DNA from: Whitmania pigra
Taxonomy: Eukaryota; Annelida; Clitellata; Hirudinida; Haemopidae
Assembly (NCBI GenBank): GCA_021613335.1
Contig: JAJTWR010000311.1
Location: forward strand, 560,001-624,000
Direction of reading: 5' to 3'
Length of the DNA: 64,000 nucleotides
A program made the translations under genes and the position numbers. This document shows positions 25,918 to 39,722 of the stretch, piece after piece (the stretch's first letter is position 1; each line of letters starts with the position of its first letter). The notes beneath the pieces were generated by a model that was not told the origin of the DNA, did no database searches, and saw nothing but the letters and a program-made list of their open reading frames with translations.

Positions 25918-28027
25918 TCATCCAACTGCTTGAGACATGTGTAGGGGATTCACCATGAGTTCAAAAGTTGCCCCCTTCAGATTGGCACCCCTCAAGTTTG
26001 CTTCTTGGAGGTCACATCCACTAAGGTTGCAATTTTCAAGGTCTGTTCCAGCCAAAACAGCCCCTGGTAAAAATTCATTATTATTACAGAGTTAGTATGA
26101 AGAACATTATTTTAATGAAATTATTCTGATGCTACTGTTTTTTTTTCAAATTCTCAGTCCTAAATAGTCCTAAATCAAAATGAAGAACTGCAGTGGAATT
26201 ATACCATATTATTCATGTTTTGTTATTGTTATTAGTCTCAAGCCACATTCTATTTTAGGCTTTAAAATGAGCAGCTATAAAGTTAAACCTCTGAGGTCAC
26301 AGTTCTGGAGGTTTGCATTCTTGAGGTTTGCAACTCTCAGGTTGATGCCTGCCATCCTGCTACCCTCAAGATTCACTCCTTTCATATTGGCCCCCTCCAT
26401 GCTGGTGTGACTGCCTGGGTGGTCAATTATTAGAATGTCATCATTATGTATTTATAACTAATTAACAGTTAAATAGATGAACAAATGATGAAGTAAAATC
26501 GACAAGTTATGCTGATGAAAAGCAAGTCGTATTGGAGAGGCTAAGCTGCACGATCGGTTTGCCCGATATCCCATAACAAGACCATAATGAGTTTTTAACC
26601 CTTTGAACCCTGTTCCCCCTGGCTTTTCCCCTACAACCCGAGACTCCTCAGCAATTCTCAGCTAATGATGGTAGATGCAGTGGCCGGAAAAAAAAGGGTT
26701 AAGCTATCACCCACAATTAGCAATTATTGTTACTATTGCAATTAATATTGCTAATATTATTATTATCACTATTACAAGATTAAGGTGTTAATATGAATAA
26801 ATTAACCTGCAGGATCCTCAAAATTACAGCTCTTCATGGAAGCCCCCTCCAGTGTCACGCACAACATTCTTGCACCGAGCACTGTTGCCATGTCCATCCT
26901 CACATTTGTCAGATCTGCTCCTAAAAATAAATTGCAGAAGGTGTTTTAGGTCAACTCTCAATTCTCATTGGTAAGGAATTATTTCAAGTTTTAGTGACAT
27001 AATGTAAACTAAGGTTTCATAACGTAAACAAACTCTCAAAGTTGCAGGAAGAAAGGTTGCAATAAGAAAGATCGGCCCTCCTCAGGTTGGCGTACTTGAA
27101 GTTGATGTGCCAAAGGTCGATTTTCGACAAATTGGCACCTTCCAGGTTCACGCCTTGACATCGCAACTCCCAACTCGAAGGTGTTCCAATGATCATCTTT
27201 AAAAATTCCCTTTTATATAAAAAAAAGAATTATAAGTCCTTTTTTAATCCATAGAGCTTCAATGTAAAATAATGGCAATGAAAGTTACATCAAGTTTGAA
27301 AACTTATGTTCATGATTTTGCATTTGAAATTAAATGAAGAGATTAATATTTGATTCAGTAGATGAAAATAAGTTGTAATTGGAACCTCCTAGTGAATGGC
27401 TGATTGTCTGGGCTCTCCATATGAGCTTCATTTTCAATTTTCATCATCAGCTGTTCAATGATGCTCGTCACTCCATAAAACCGTGCCTCGGACAAAACAC
27501 CTCTGCAGGAAAAAATTAATAAGAAACATAAAATTAAGTTTATAGGTAAAATTATATTTATAAAATCTATAACAAGTATTATTAAATCACCTAAAATAAC
27601 CTAAAAAATGAATCAATATTTAACCTGATGTTTATTCCTGGGTCAATAATGGGTTCTACAGTTCTGAGAAAGTTAAGAATGGGATGAAAATATTCAGGAC
27701 TGCGATCTATTAGAATTGCACCACTTGAGTCCTTTGGATGATCCTGGTTTGAATCACTGTCAAACATTCTAGCCAACATACTGTCAGGATCCTAAAATTT
27801 AATTACCTAAATTTGTCTAAACTTCGCTTTAACAAATTAATATATACTTTTAAATTGGATGCTAAAGCATAAACAATAGTTACATTTGCCACCAGAGTTA
27901 TCTTGGTTGTTGTAAAATGCTTTCCACCAATGTTGAGAGTTATCCATTCATTTAAGTCACTATTGCTGTAAATTGTTTCATCAAGTTCGGAAGTCACAGA
28001 CCTTTTTAAGTTCATTTTCTCAGCCAT
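25918..28027 (-). CDS. KCTD9: KCTD9-like BTB and pentapeptide-repeat protein, copy 1
   Basis: KCTD9 proteins are thought to serve as substrate adaptors for CUL3 ubiquitin ligases. Seven exons, in order: 28027-27884, 27791-27625, 27502-27386, 27209-27034, 26920-26807, 26414-26289, 26063-25918. Phases join to give 329 residues and a TGA stop. A BTB/T1 domain covers about residues 30-115 ([42 protein letters not shown]). Pentapeptide repeats of the A(D/N)Lxx type follow from about residue 155 ([54 protein letters not shown]). Vertebrate KCTD9 is longer, with an extra N-terminal domain not seen here. Oddity: the segment after LNFLR reads TVEP where copy 2 has TGEL, and TGEL is the usual pattern in T1 domains. 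The gene is otherwise open and may be functional. Confidence 0.85.
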
Positions 28028-28347
28028 AACTATTGGTACATTATCTATTTCTTTTCAGGAAGTCGGATAGCTAAGATATATATAATATAATATTTAGTTT
28101 GAAATGGTATAAAATATTGATATTTTGGCATTAGGCCTACCACTGCTTCAAATTAAAACAAGCAGCATACATCGAAAGACACTTACAAAGGCTAGGATAA
28201 TTCACAAATTTACAAATTACTAATCGCTAATTCAAACTTAATTTTGAGCAAAGCTACCTTTCTTTATTTGACATATCGCCGACAACCCTTAATTAAACTT
28301 GCTATTGTTTTTTCTTCTCCATCCTAGCAATCTGCGCTTCAAGCCCC

Positions 28348-29014
<667 letters not shown>

Positions 29015-30830
29015 ACATCATTTTATTAATTTTTTTGATTTGTAATTAATAATAATAAATTGAATCAACTAAAAATTTTGAATTTAGGCTAAGATTCGCA
29101 TTAATTATGCGGAACGAATAAACCCATTTCAATGAAATCCTGGAAAAAGTAGGTTTGCTATAACGGAAAACCTTTCTTGTTTTAAAAGTCTTTTACGTTA
29201 AAAATAATGTTTAAAATAACATTTTTAAAACTTGGCAATGTAGCTGCAACATAGCCAATAATAAACCCGTTATTTTGCCAATTAAATGTGTACATAAAAT
29301 TATTGTTTTATGAGACTCTATTATTTCATGCTATTTGAAAATATTATTATTTTTATTATAAACCAGATTATGAAAATGTCTCCAAGGTTTATGTTGCTCA
29401 CTGGTAGATTTGAAATATCAAGTCGTGCAAGTTTCGCTATTGACTACTTTATCGTGAATATCTCTCAAACGAATTTAAATTGGAAGTTCAAATTGCAGAA
29501 TATGAAAGAAAACTTCATATTCTAACATGTGTAACAGAATGGGCTTTCTAAAATTGGTTGAAGTCGAGATTTTAGGCACTTTTATGCAGTGTTGCAGATC
29601 ATTTGTTATATCTTTCTAAATATGAAGTTCAAAAGTTTTTTTTTGTGATTATAATATTAGTTAGATTGTAATTACCTATAAATTTATAAAATTATTCTTA
29701 AACGAAAATGAATGTTTGTTTTAAACACATTTTTATTAATATCTTGCTAAATATATGTAGTTAGAATTTCAACTTCAGACATGTTTGTCTCCAAGCCATC
29801 GGTGATATTTAAATGTAGTACTTGTACTTTAGAATGTAGTATTAAAAGAATTTGAACGCAATTTTACGCTAATATATTCATTTCAATATTGTTCACTTTT
29901 AAACACACTATACTCTCGATCTCCTATTGTCTCGATTACGATAAACTCAACAGAATCGATCTGAAAAAAAAACAAGGATATGGATTTAATTCTCAGCATG
30001 GAATATAGGCATAAAAAAAATTAGCCCTTAGTCTGAGTCAACCTTAAGACAAAAGGGGTCATCCATAAAAACGCCCGCAAATGGTGGAGCGCTTCTAAAG
30101 CATACTAATGCTGAAGGGGGAGGGCAATTATTTTTGTTGAATAAAAACGAAATAATTTTTAAATTTTAGAAATGTATATGTTTTAATGATTTTATTTTAA
30201 TTTTTTAAATATTATTTTATTGACATTTGGGTACGTCCATAAAGTATGTCATGCTCGAGGAGGAGGATGTCTAAGAAATTGTGACAAATTAAAAATCACA
30301 GTTAAGATTTATTGTGGACGTCTTTGTGGACGACCCCCAAAGAGAAAAAGCGTCTTCTAGTTCAAATTTTGTTTGGTTTCTGTGCGCGCAAATAGAGATG
30401 TGCCGTCACTACATAACTACACTTGAGATTCTAGTTAACTTTATTTTGATGATTTCTTATTTTCTTTTTAATTTTTAAAATGTTTAAAGGAAGACGTCAA
30501 TAATCGTAATGTCTTATTAATCTCCAGTTATATTCTGGGGATCGGTTTCAAAAGATCGGCATTTTGCTAAGGACACCGCAACTTAACAAAAAGTTAAAAT
30601 TGTTAATTAACTAAACATAATTGCAATTGTTTTTATAAACACATTTCTTTCAGTACACCATATTTCAGACATTTTTGTTAGCTTTGAGATTATCCCCATA
30701 TCCAAAAATACATCAATATATCAACAACCGGCCACATTTGTTTATTTACATTTTATTACCCGACTGCCCATACTTGCTTGTTGTTATTTATATTTACATC
30801 ACCCAGCGGACGTCCGATAGCTTCACTCTT
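29015..30830. other. non-coding stretch, no recognisable gene
   Basis: AT-rich sequence without an exon or protein similarity that I can support. It contains stretches resembling decayed repeats (for example around 30040-30340, GGGG-rich words with stops in all frames). Confidence 0.5.
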
Positions 30831-30832
30831 GT

Positions 30833-31340
30833 CGGAACACAGCCTCATTTCAAATGCAATAAACCGTAACTTAAACTTAACTAAATTTTTCGACAAAGGT
30901 CTCATTTTAAAGAGATTAAACTATCTTTATCGCTTTGGCAAGCCCTTTGCCATCAGACACTTATTTTTCAGGTTTATTAACGCTCAAAGTTTACGCACTA
31001 ATTGTACTCACTGCCTCGGAACACAGCCTCATTTCAAATGCAATAAACCGTTACTTAAACTTAACTAAATATTTCGACAAAGGTCTCATTTTAAAGAGAT
31101 TAAACTATCTTTATCGCTTTGGCAAGCCCTTTGCCATCAGACACTTATTTTTCAGGTTTATTAACGCTCAAAGTTTACGCACTAATTGTACTCACTGCCT
31201 CGGAACACAGCCTCATTTCAAATGCAATAAACCGTAACTTAAACTTAACTAAATTTTTCGACAAAGGTCTCATTTTAAAGATATTTAAACTATCTTTATC
31301 AAGTTGGAGAGGCCTTTGCCATCAGACACTTATTTTTCAG
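30833..31340 (+). repeat. 184 bp tandem repeat, about 2.8 units
   Basis: The word CGGAACACAGCCTCATTTCA recurs near 30833, 31017 and 31201, exactly 184 bases apart, and units 1 and 2 are almost identical along their length. The third unit is cut after CCTTTGCCATCAGACACTTA, where the hAT fragment begins. The overlapping open frames of about 90-100 codons (GKPFAIRHLFFRFINAQS) are repeat translations without known homology. A single decayed unit in reverse orientation lies at 38165-38263. Confidence 0.9.
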
Positions 31341-31344
31341 GTTA

Positions 31345-31777
31345 TTGTGACTGTCAGGATGAAGCCTCTGGTGTTCCTTAAGCTTTGATGGCCTCATGCT
31401 TTCAGCACTGAGAACCTTTCCGCATATGAAGCATTGAGGCTTCTCAATACCATCACGCTCGGTGACACATATAAACCCAAACTCGGTGTAGCTCTCACAA
31501 TATTTTCGCTTCTTTGGGAGCATCTTGCCACTGAAAATAACCGCAATAAGAAAATGGCCGTCGCAGTCGCGTGTTATGTACACACATAAACATATAAACA
31601 CAAAAGTTAAGTTATGCATAAATATTTTTTAAAAATTTAGTTTAAGAATAATTTTTAAAATTTTTTATGCTGAATTTTGAAAAGTACTCCACGGCCCCCC
31701 TGGACCCCCTTCACGGCCCCCCTGGACCCCCTTCACGGCTCCCCTAGGGAGCCCTGGTTCCCAGGTTGGGAACCCTG
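31345..31777 (-). mobile_element. hAT transposon 5' end with BED zinc-finger start
   Basis: On the minus strand the element starts with CAGGGTTCCCAACC at 31777-31764, a typical terminal sequence of Charlie/ZBED-type hAT elements, followed by GC-rich direct repeats (CCCCCTGGACCCCCTTCACGG). An open frame begins with ATG at 31523: MLPKKRKYCESYTEFGF, then KPQCFICGKVLSAESM and KLKEHQRLHP, a C2H2 BED-type finger (Cys, Cys, His, His) as in ZBED5-like transposases. The frame and the element end at about 31345 against the 184 bp repeat, so the catalytic domain and the other end are missing. Confidence 0.8.
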
Positions 31778-32089
31778 TACTAGGGAGAGCTAATAAACAA
31801 TGTTACATTTTTTATAATAAATACAATACTGTCTGTCCATCTTGAAATCAATATAAACACAATTATACATTATCTGAGGCACGAGAGCTGTTACTTTAAT
31901 ATATTTAATGTTATTTAATTTTAATATGTCCACAATTTTTGGAATTCAGCAGAAGGTTTTTCTAGTTTTATAACAACATGAATAACAATAACTACAATAG
32001 TCATTAATATATAGCTATAAATAAATATTATTTCACAACCATTATGTAATAAATAAATAAATAATTATATTATTCAAAGAGGACATCTC

Positions 32090-33101
<1,012 letters not shown>

Positions 33102-33329
33102 CTGAAATCTTTCAGTGAATTTCAAATCAAAAAATTATGTAGTCCATCGTCATCGTAATTATTATCACCCTTGTGCTTTCACTTACAACCAAGAACAAAT
33201 GATGATGATGATGATGACGACGACGACGATGATGAAGATTGTGGTGCTGCTGCTGATGATTATGTTGATAACAATAAAAAAGTTTAGTTCTGCTTGTCTT
33301 GCTTCATGTCTTAATAATCATCAACAAAC

Positions 33330-35134
33330 CCTCTGTCTGCCAAGGTGAACAAGGTGCCAGAACCCTTCACTGATTCGAGAAGGCCGCACAACGATTCAAG
33401 GATTTCGGCGGTGGCCAAGTTGATCTCGTCCAAAAAGATCCCATCCCCGTTCTTTATGGCTCGCACAAGAGCTCCCTGATTGGTAGATTGGCAATGGATA
33501 ATTATTTGAAATTTTAAAATTTATGTCTAATGACATGATTGTAATGTGAAATAATTACCGAAGTTAAAATAGTGTCTTAGGATAGTATTTCAATCAGTTT
33601 TATGATATAGAAAATCTATAAAATATGTAATCTGGAGACGAACCTCAATGAATGAGAACGCATTGGTGCACTGCTCGACAAGAGTCTCCAATTGGGCGAT
33701 GCGTTGCGAGCAGTGATGGGCAAAATAAATCGCGATTGCGATTTGAATCGTGATTTAGGCAAGGTTGCGATTCGATTTGAACATTGTTGGATTCGATTTT
33801 GGCCTCAGTGATTTTGATTCGATTAGATTTGCCTTTTTTTTTATTCGATTTGCTTTTTCAAATCGAATCATTGAAATAAAGATGGTTATATATTTTTAAT
33901 TTTGTAAAAATGGTTATAAATTTAAGAATTCTATATCTTTGGCGTGCTCCCCGTTAAATAAACATTGTTGTAGGTTACATGCTTTTGTTCTACTTGTAGC
34001 TCTACCGCGTTTTAAATATGTCCGAGTTAGATAGCAGGAAATATGGGATTTTTCTCTTTAGTCCAGTCATCTAGAGCTGTACAAAGATGCAAAATAAAAA
34101 GATAAAAAAAGAACAACTCAACAGAGTCATTCGTTGCTACCATTCATGGCTGTGGCAGGAGGTATTAATGAAAATTCTCTTTCTCTGACATACAATGATT
34201 CCAATCCAAAGCAAAAGGCCCTTACCGAAGGAATAGTGAAACATCTTGTAGCCGAAGCAATGCTTTCACTACGCATAGTTGAAAGTTCAGGTTTTGCCTC
34301 TTTTATGAGAATTGTGGATCCAAATTATGTTATCCCAAGTAGAAGGACTATAAATAGAAAATTAACCGGTGCATTGCAGACATTAAGAGACAATTTGAAG
34401 AATTAAATTGAACTACTAATTAATAATAATTTGAGCGTCAGATGTGTACATGCTTCAACAGGTTTGTGGAGCAGCCGTTCATTTGAACCAATTATTGGAG
34501 TAAAATTCCACTACTTTGACGAAGGCTTTCAGCTGAGAACAAAGACGGCTGCCTACAGACACTTCGGGTCCTAACACACAGGAAAAAATATTTGTGCAGC
34601 TTTTGAGGAAATACTGTCAGAGAATGGGTTGCAGAGCATTGACATTGGATATTTTGTTACTGACAATGCCAGAAACATGCTCAAAGCATTCACAATATTT
34701 TCCGAGGAAGCTGCCAGGTTTGCCTTTGATCAAAAGGAAAATAAAAGATTATCTATATGTACTGATTATCAGACACCAATTTTTATCAGACACCTCTTTT
34801 TGGTTTCAATAAGTAAATAAATAAATAAATATAATAAAACTAAAAATGTTGGCTGTTAATTTCATTGTGTTTTGCTCGAAAAAATTTGCGAAGATAGGGC
34901 AGCAGTAAATTTTGGAAGATTTGATTCGATTTGGGATTTGGGCATTTGGGATTTGATTCTATTTGGAATTTTTTGATTCTATTTGAGATTTGGTTGTTGA
35001 GATTTAAATCATTTTACAAATGATTTGAGATTTGACCATTGAGATTCGATTTGATTTGTGCCCATCACTGGTTGCGAGACGTTCGACCACTCATGGTGAA
35101 GCACATGTCCCTCCTCGAAGCGGGAAAACATTTT
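33330..35134 (-). pseudogene. Midasin-like (MDN1) two-exon fragment split by a hAT element
   Basis: Midasin is a giant AAA ATPase that removes assembly factors from pre-60S ribosomes. The minus strand shows an exon from 35134 to 33644 interrupted by 33711-35070. When the insert and one target-site copy are ignored, it reads KMFSRFEEGHVL, VSQRIAQLETLVEQC and FSFIE. A GT donor follows, then a second exon 33475-33330: GALVRAIKNGDGIFLDEINL, then ATAEILESLCGLLES and GTLFTLAD. The GALV..A..G..IFLDEINLA pattern is the Walker B region of a midasin AAA module. Flanking splice sites look intact and joining phase is 0. Only two exons of a gene that usually encodes about 5000 residues are present, so this is a relocated, broken fragment. 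Confidence 0.7.
33711..35070 (+). mobile_element. hAT transposon, 1360 bp, with 8 bp target-site duplication
   Basis: The termini are CAGTGATGGGCAAA at the left and the reverse complement of CAGTGATGGGCACAAA at the right, typical hAT ends. GTTGCGAG flanks both ends (33703-33710 and 35071-35078), the 8 bp duplication expected of hAT. Both ends carry many ATTCGATTTG-like subterminal words. Inside, 34134-34406 reads MLPFMAVAGGINENSLS and later SSGFASFMRIVDPNYVIPSR, and 34629-34740 reads SIDIGYFVTDNARNML. Both are hAT transposase segments on the plus strand, but broken by stops and frame changes. It is an inactive, internally degraded copy. Confidence 0.9.
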
Positions 35135-35300
35135 CTAACAAAATATTAAATAATTGAATTCATGAAATATTTAATATTAATCCTAAATCATCACTTAGGC
35201 TGAATATTATCAGGTTCATAGGCAAAGTTAGGAGGAGCTAAAAAATCCTGATAGAAGTATTAATTATGTTAACGATGATAAATATATCAGCTTACATAAA

Positions 35301-35393
35301 GGCACCCTAAGAATTTGTGGTTCCTTTCTACAATGTAATAGAATGGCGTGATTGACAGTGTCGAACGCCTTCGCTAAGTCCAGGAATAATTTT
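35301..35393 (-). mobile_element. LINE reverse transcriptase scrap
   Basis: On the minus strand this reads LFLDLAKAFDTVNHAILLHC and continues for a few residues before similarity fades. FLDLAKAFDTVNH is the hallmark block of non-LTR reverse transcriptases and differs from the 23 kb LINE, so it comes from another family. Confidence 0.75.
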
Positions 35394-36260
35394 CAGAGAT
35401 ATAAAATAATAATAAGTTAATAATAATCGTCGAAGTGAAGATATAATAATTTTAATAAGATTATACCAATGTTCCCTTAGAGAGTTTAATTTTTAGACAT
35501 TCCTTCAACTGACAAAAAGTGAATCAATCACAATATGAGCATAGAGTAACAACATCCTCTTTACTACTTTTCCAGTGCAAAATAAAATATTTTTTCATCA
35601 ATTAAAAAAAATAGAAGAAACTATACGATCAAGCCTTCTGTTGATTAAAATAGGCCAACTTTACAGATTTTCTGCCGGTAAATTAAATTGTAGGAATAAA
35701 TAAAAAAACATTAACACACAAGACACTGACTTCAAATCTGTTCTCGTTTTGTTTGTATCTTAGTTCTGGGTGCGCGTTAATTTCACTTAAAACTCATGAT
35801 AAGAAAGGGGTTAATAAAAAAATGATAAGCAATGTTTTTATTAATAGTATGCAGTAATAGCTTACAAATAAAATGTCATCTTCTAGCCTCTCTTTTCAGG
35901 TTGCATGCTACAGGAAGTAAAGGACTGAAAGTTTTACTAACTTTAATTTTAAATGTTAACTTCTAAATTGTGTATTTAAGAACTAAAATGTAAACTAAAA
36001 TTATCACACGAATCCAGACATGGGGTACTTGAGTACCGATTTCCAATGTTCCCTCTAAGTTGCAAGGTCGCGTACTTGACAATTAAACAGTGCGCATCAG
36101 TTTCGAAATGCCACGCAGTGATTTTTAATAATAATAATAATTGGTTACATGGCGCCTTCAGCATAACGTTAAAGGCATGATGTACGTTTGATGGACTTTA
36201 GTCTGAAGAATGGAGACCGGATAAGGCCGAGCGACATTAGGCGAGTTTAATTGATAAGCT
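35394..36260. other. non-coding stretch
   Basis: AT-rich sequence. I see no exon, tRNA or terminal repeat that I can support. Confidence 0.4.
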
Positions 36261-36266
36261 GTAGAC

Positions 36267-36497
36267 AGGGCAGCCCACCTCCCTCCCAGCGTCTACTAGA
36301 ACTACGAATCATCAAGCGTAACCATTTACTTGATTTTCAATCAATTGACTGTAATGTAGGTCCCAATCAATTTAGTTATGCAACGGCCTTTAATCAAATA
36401 AATAAAATAAATAAACAATTGACTGTAATGAATAACTTCTCTAATAAAACATTTCAGACTTGCAGAATTGGAGGATTCTGGTGATTACTTCTGTCAT
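36267..36497 (+). pseudogene. broken copy of Robo Ig4 exons
   Basis: It matches Robo 15940-16053 and 16124-16158: GGGCAGCCCACCTCCC, the TACGAATCAT segment, the intron between exons 7 and 8, and TGCAGAATTGGAGGATTCTG. It carries point changes, a CTCC insertion, a 59-base element with a 15 bp target-site duplication, and a deletion of about 70 bases in exon 8. It lies about 1.8 kb before the second large Robo block and suggests that the duplication once reached further into the gene. Confidence 0.9.
36342..36430 (+). mobile_element. 59 bp retroposed element with 15 bp target-site duplication
   Basis: CAATTGACTGTAATG occurs at 36342-36356 and 36416-36430 but only once in the intact Robo intron (around 16010-16024). 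Between them, 36357-36415 contains TTAGTTATGCAACGGCC and ends in AAATAAATAAAATAAATAAA. A tail of AAAT units and a long direct duplication point to LINE-driven insertion. The body resembles the tail words seen at 38012 and 23781. Confidence 0.85.
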
Positions 36498-36929
36498 TTT
36501 TACTACAAAATATCTGGCTTATTATTTTTTAATATAAATGATGCTAGATATTTGTTTGTTTGTATTATGTTCCAGTTCGAGATTATATGAAACTGTTTAT
36601 TTAACAAAAACCATAGACGGGTTTATAGTTTATAAAGCTTATTATAAACACATTACTATATCTACATATTATCTAAATTTAATTATTCATTGTTCTTCAC
36701 ATTTGAGAATAAAGAGCCTAAAGCATGATGGCAGAATCGGATACAAAAGTTGAGGTCGTTATGCTATTTTCAATAAAACTGTAGCAAATTTAAAGCTGGA
36801 AAAAGGATTCATAAAAAATACATATCTAAGCTACAATATAATTACAAATTAGCGTTGTAGGATGACTACAAATAATGATTTGAAGCTTGAAACAAATCGT
36901 GTCACTTCGATTTGATTAAAAAACTAAAA

Positions 36930-37830
36930 AAACCAGTTGAAAGTTGTCGATAATTAATGCAAGTTTACAACGAATTACGGAACAAAATTACAATTCTGGC
37001 CAGTGCGATTTTAAACGAATATTTGGTGATTATTTTGGTGCATATTATTATTTTTCAGAAAAGTTACAGAACAATTATGCAAATTTAAACAAAGATTTAA
37101 AAATCTGGCCAGTGCGATTTTAAGAGAAATGTTTGATGATTATTTTGGTGTAATTTATTTTGAAATTGGTTGAGCAGCTAAAAAGATTTTTGATCACAAA
37201 GTTGTCGCATTTTGATGCTTTTCGAAAAAGTTGTCGATACTTTAAGCAAGTTTACAACGAATTTCGGAGTAAAATTAAAAATCTCGCCAGTGTGATTTTA
37301 AGATTAATGTTGGATGATTATTTCGGTGTAATTTAATTTGACATTGGTTGAGTAGTTAAAAAGATTTTTGAATCTGCTAGAGTCGTAACACAGGCTTTTA
37401 ACAATGGGACTTTTCGCACTGCTAGCCTTATTCAAGTCAGTTTTTTGGCCTGACAAACTTCAGTCATGTAAATACTGGCGCCCCATGTAGAGTGATCGGG
37501 CTGTTTTGGTATTTAAAACAGCCATAATTGAATCTGGCAAAGTAGAAATCTTAACAAACATCTTGATGTTAAATAAGAGATATTAAATTTCATCAGTCGA
37601 TATGTCGTGGTTATTGAGTAAAAAGATTTGTAAGACAATCCATTAATGGAAGGACTTGCTCCTATTATGTCTCGCGATATTTGAAGCGAATATGTTGTTC
37701 CACAATTTTAAAGACTAACAAGACATATATATTTGGAAAGTAGAAATCTGAATGAACATTATGGTGCACATTTCATCAGTCGACAAGTCGTGGTTATTGA
37801 GTAAGAAGACTTTTGAACGAATTCCATAAA
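36930..37830 (+). repeat. degenerate satellite of about 180 bp period
   Basis: CTGGCCAGTGCGATTTTAA with following ATTATTTTGGTG recurs near 36996, 37105 and 37284. CATCAGTCGA followed by GTCGTGGTTATTGAGTA recurs at 37591 and 37773. Spacings of 179 and 182 bases suggest a decayed tandem array with a partial unit between the first two hits. No coding signal is seen. Confidence 0.5.
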
Positions 37831-38164
37831 TTCCTAATAATTTCAAAAAATTGAAAATCTTCCTACAATTGATATATAACCATTTTTGAAAAGTATTTGA
37901 AACGTTGTTTCCCAATATTATAATTTGAAATTTGGCATTAGAAATTAAATTTGAGTGTCTGCTAACTTCAGCCACGTTAGAGACTAGGCTTTTTACCATT
38001 TATATAAGTGTCTGCTGGCGTCCTAATCATCTAGCTATGCAACGGACGTTAACAAAACATTTTTTGAGGACAAGTGAAACAAATAACTATAGAACGTGGT
38101 TAAAGTGACCAGTATATGATAATGGGAGTGTAGTGACAATACATCCCTGCTGTCATGCATATAG

Positions 38165-38263
38165 TATAAAGACAATTCGAATTTGAATCGAGGCTGTTTT
38201 CCGAGTGCGTAAAATTTGGGCGCAAATAACTTGGAAATAAGTGTCTGATGGCAAAGGCGTCCT
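38165..38263 (-). repeat. solo decayed unit of the 184 bp repeat at the duplication breakpoint
   Basis: On the minus strand 38263 to 38165 starts GCCTTTGCCATCAGACACTT and continues through TTTTACGCACT and ACAGCCTCGATTCAAAT, matching the 30833-31340 unit with an internal deletion. It stops within a few bases of the point where homology to Robo exon 10 begins at 38268. Confidence 0.75.
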
Positions 38264-38267
38264 TCGT

Positions 38268-39668
38268 CCTCTTCAGTAAAAGTCCTGGCATTTCTTCGTT
38301 TCCAGGACAACCGTCGGCACCAACCGCCTCGGAGGTGAGTTGAAACCCTGGAAAAACAACTCGCCGCACAACTTCGCCATACTTTTCTGACCTGAAAGAC
38401 GGTATCACAATCATAACAACGCATGTCAGGATGGACGCGTCATAGAAATCTTGTGAAGAAAGTTTATCATCAGTTTGTTTTACACGTCTGTTATCTCATC
38501 AGATAAAACATTCCTCGGTGAGGTTGTCTTGGCTGCCAAACGTGGAGAGGGGGTCTTCGGAGGTGGAGGGTTACGTGCTCGACATGTTTTGCATGGACTG
38601 CCAACAAAAGGTTCAATAAATTATTATTAATTATCAATTCTCGAAGAATCCAATTGCAGTTTGTAATTTTAATTGTAAGACGTGGAACCAGATGAAGGTG
38701 GAATCTCCAAATCCAAGCACCATCGTCTCCAACCTCTTCCCAGACTCCACCTACTTTTTCCTGGTTAGAAGTAAAAACTCTCACGGTCTCGGTGCACCGA
38801 GTGCTACCTCGGTCCCCATAAAAACCAGAGGTGAGACCAATTTGGCTGCCGTCGTCGACAAATTATCACGTTAACTTTAACTGATTCATTCCGCCTGCAA
38901 TATTTTTGAACTACTTCATCGCTATACTCTGCATTCTCTTCCGATATTTTTGACTTTTGGTCGCAAACATTTTGACATCGCAAAACGCCAAAAAGTTCAT
39001 AAAATCAATGCTGCTTAGGGACGTGCGAATCATCCGTTAACCATCATCGCACACAAGGAACGTGTTGTTCTCTTCGGAAACAATCGAAATTATAGAAACA
39101 CCTGCTCCATTAAAAATAAAAGATGAAATATAAAAGATGAATAAACCTCCAATAAAACCAGGCTACAGGAGGTCGAATTACCAGAGAGAAGGAGTTTACG
39201 AATTCCTGACGAACCAACAACTCGTTCAGCCACTGAGTGCAGAGGCCATCAGTTCAACCGCCCTCAGAGTTGATTGGGGATTTTTGGAGGATTTTAAAGA
39301 GTTCATCGAAGGTTTCATTGTCAAGTACCAAGACATTGACAGGTACTTTTTGTTGGCGATGTCTGTTGTGCTTTAGTTTAGTTACGAACGTCTTTTGCAC
39401 GATATGATCGCATCATCGTAATTAATAATATTTCCACCTATATCACATAACAAAAAGTGGTTATGATGCTTATGGTTTTGTGTCTTATTAATGCCTATTC
39501 AGATATCCGACCTGCTGTCTATCATTGCCATGTATTTTGAGTGCATACCACGTGTTCATCATCCATATTTCAAGAACTGTAACTCGAGCCTGCTCTGCAA
39601 TTTTTTCCACATCAACCTAACAACATTAGCATCATCACCATCGCCGTCATCATCATCATCGTCGTCGC

Positions 39669-39722
<54 letters not shown>

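Larger units (their letters stand above)
16838..28347 (+). repeat. segmental duplication, copy 1
   Basis: This block, from inside Robo exon 10 to just upstream of KCTD9, matches 38268-47547. Upstream homology starts at ACCTTCGTCCTC and downstream homology stops at CGCTTCAAGC, where copy 1 runs into AATGAT/ATT repeats. Between 22765 and about 25205 copy 1 holds LINE and Tigger relics that copy 2 lacks. Confidence 0.95.
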
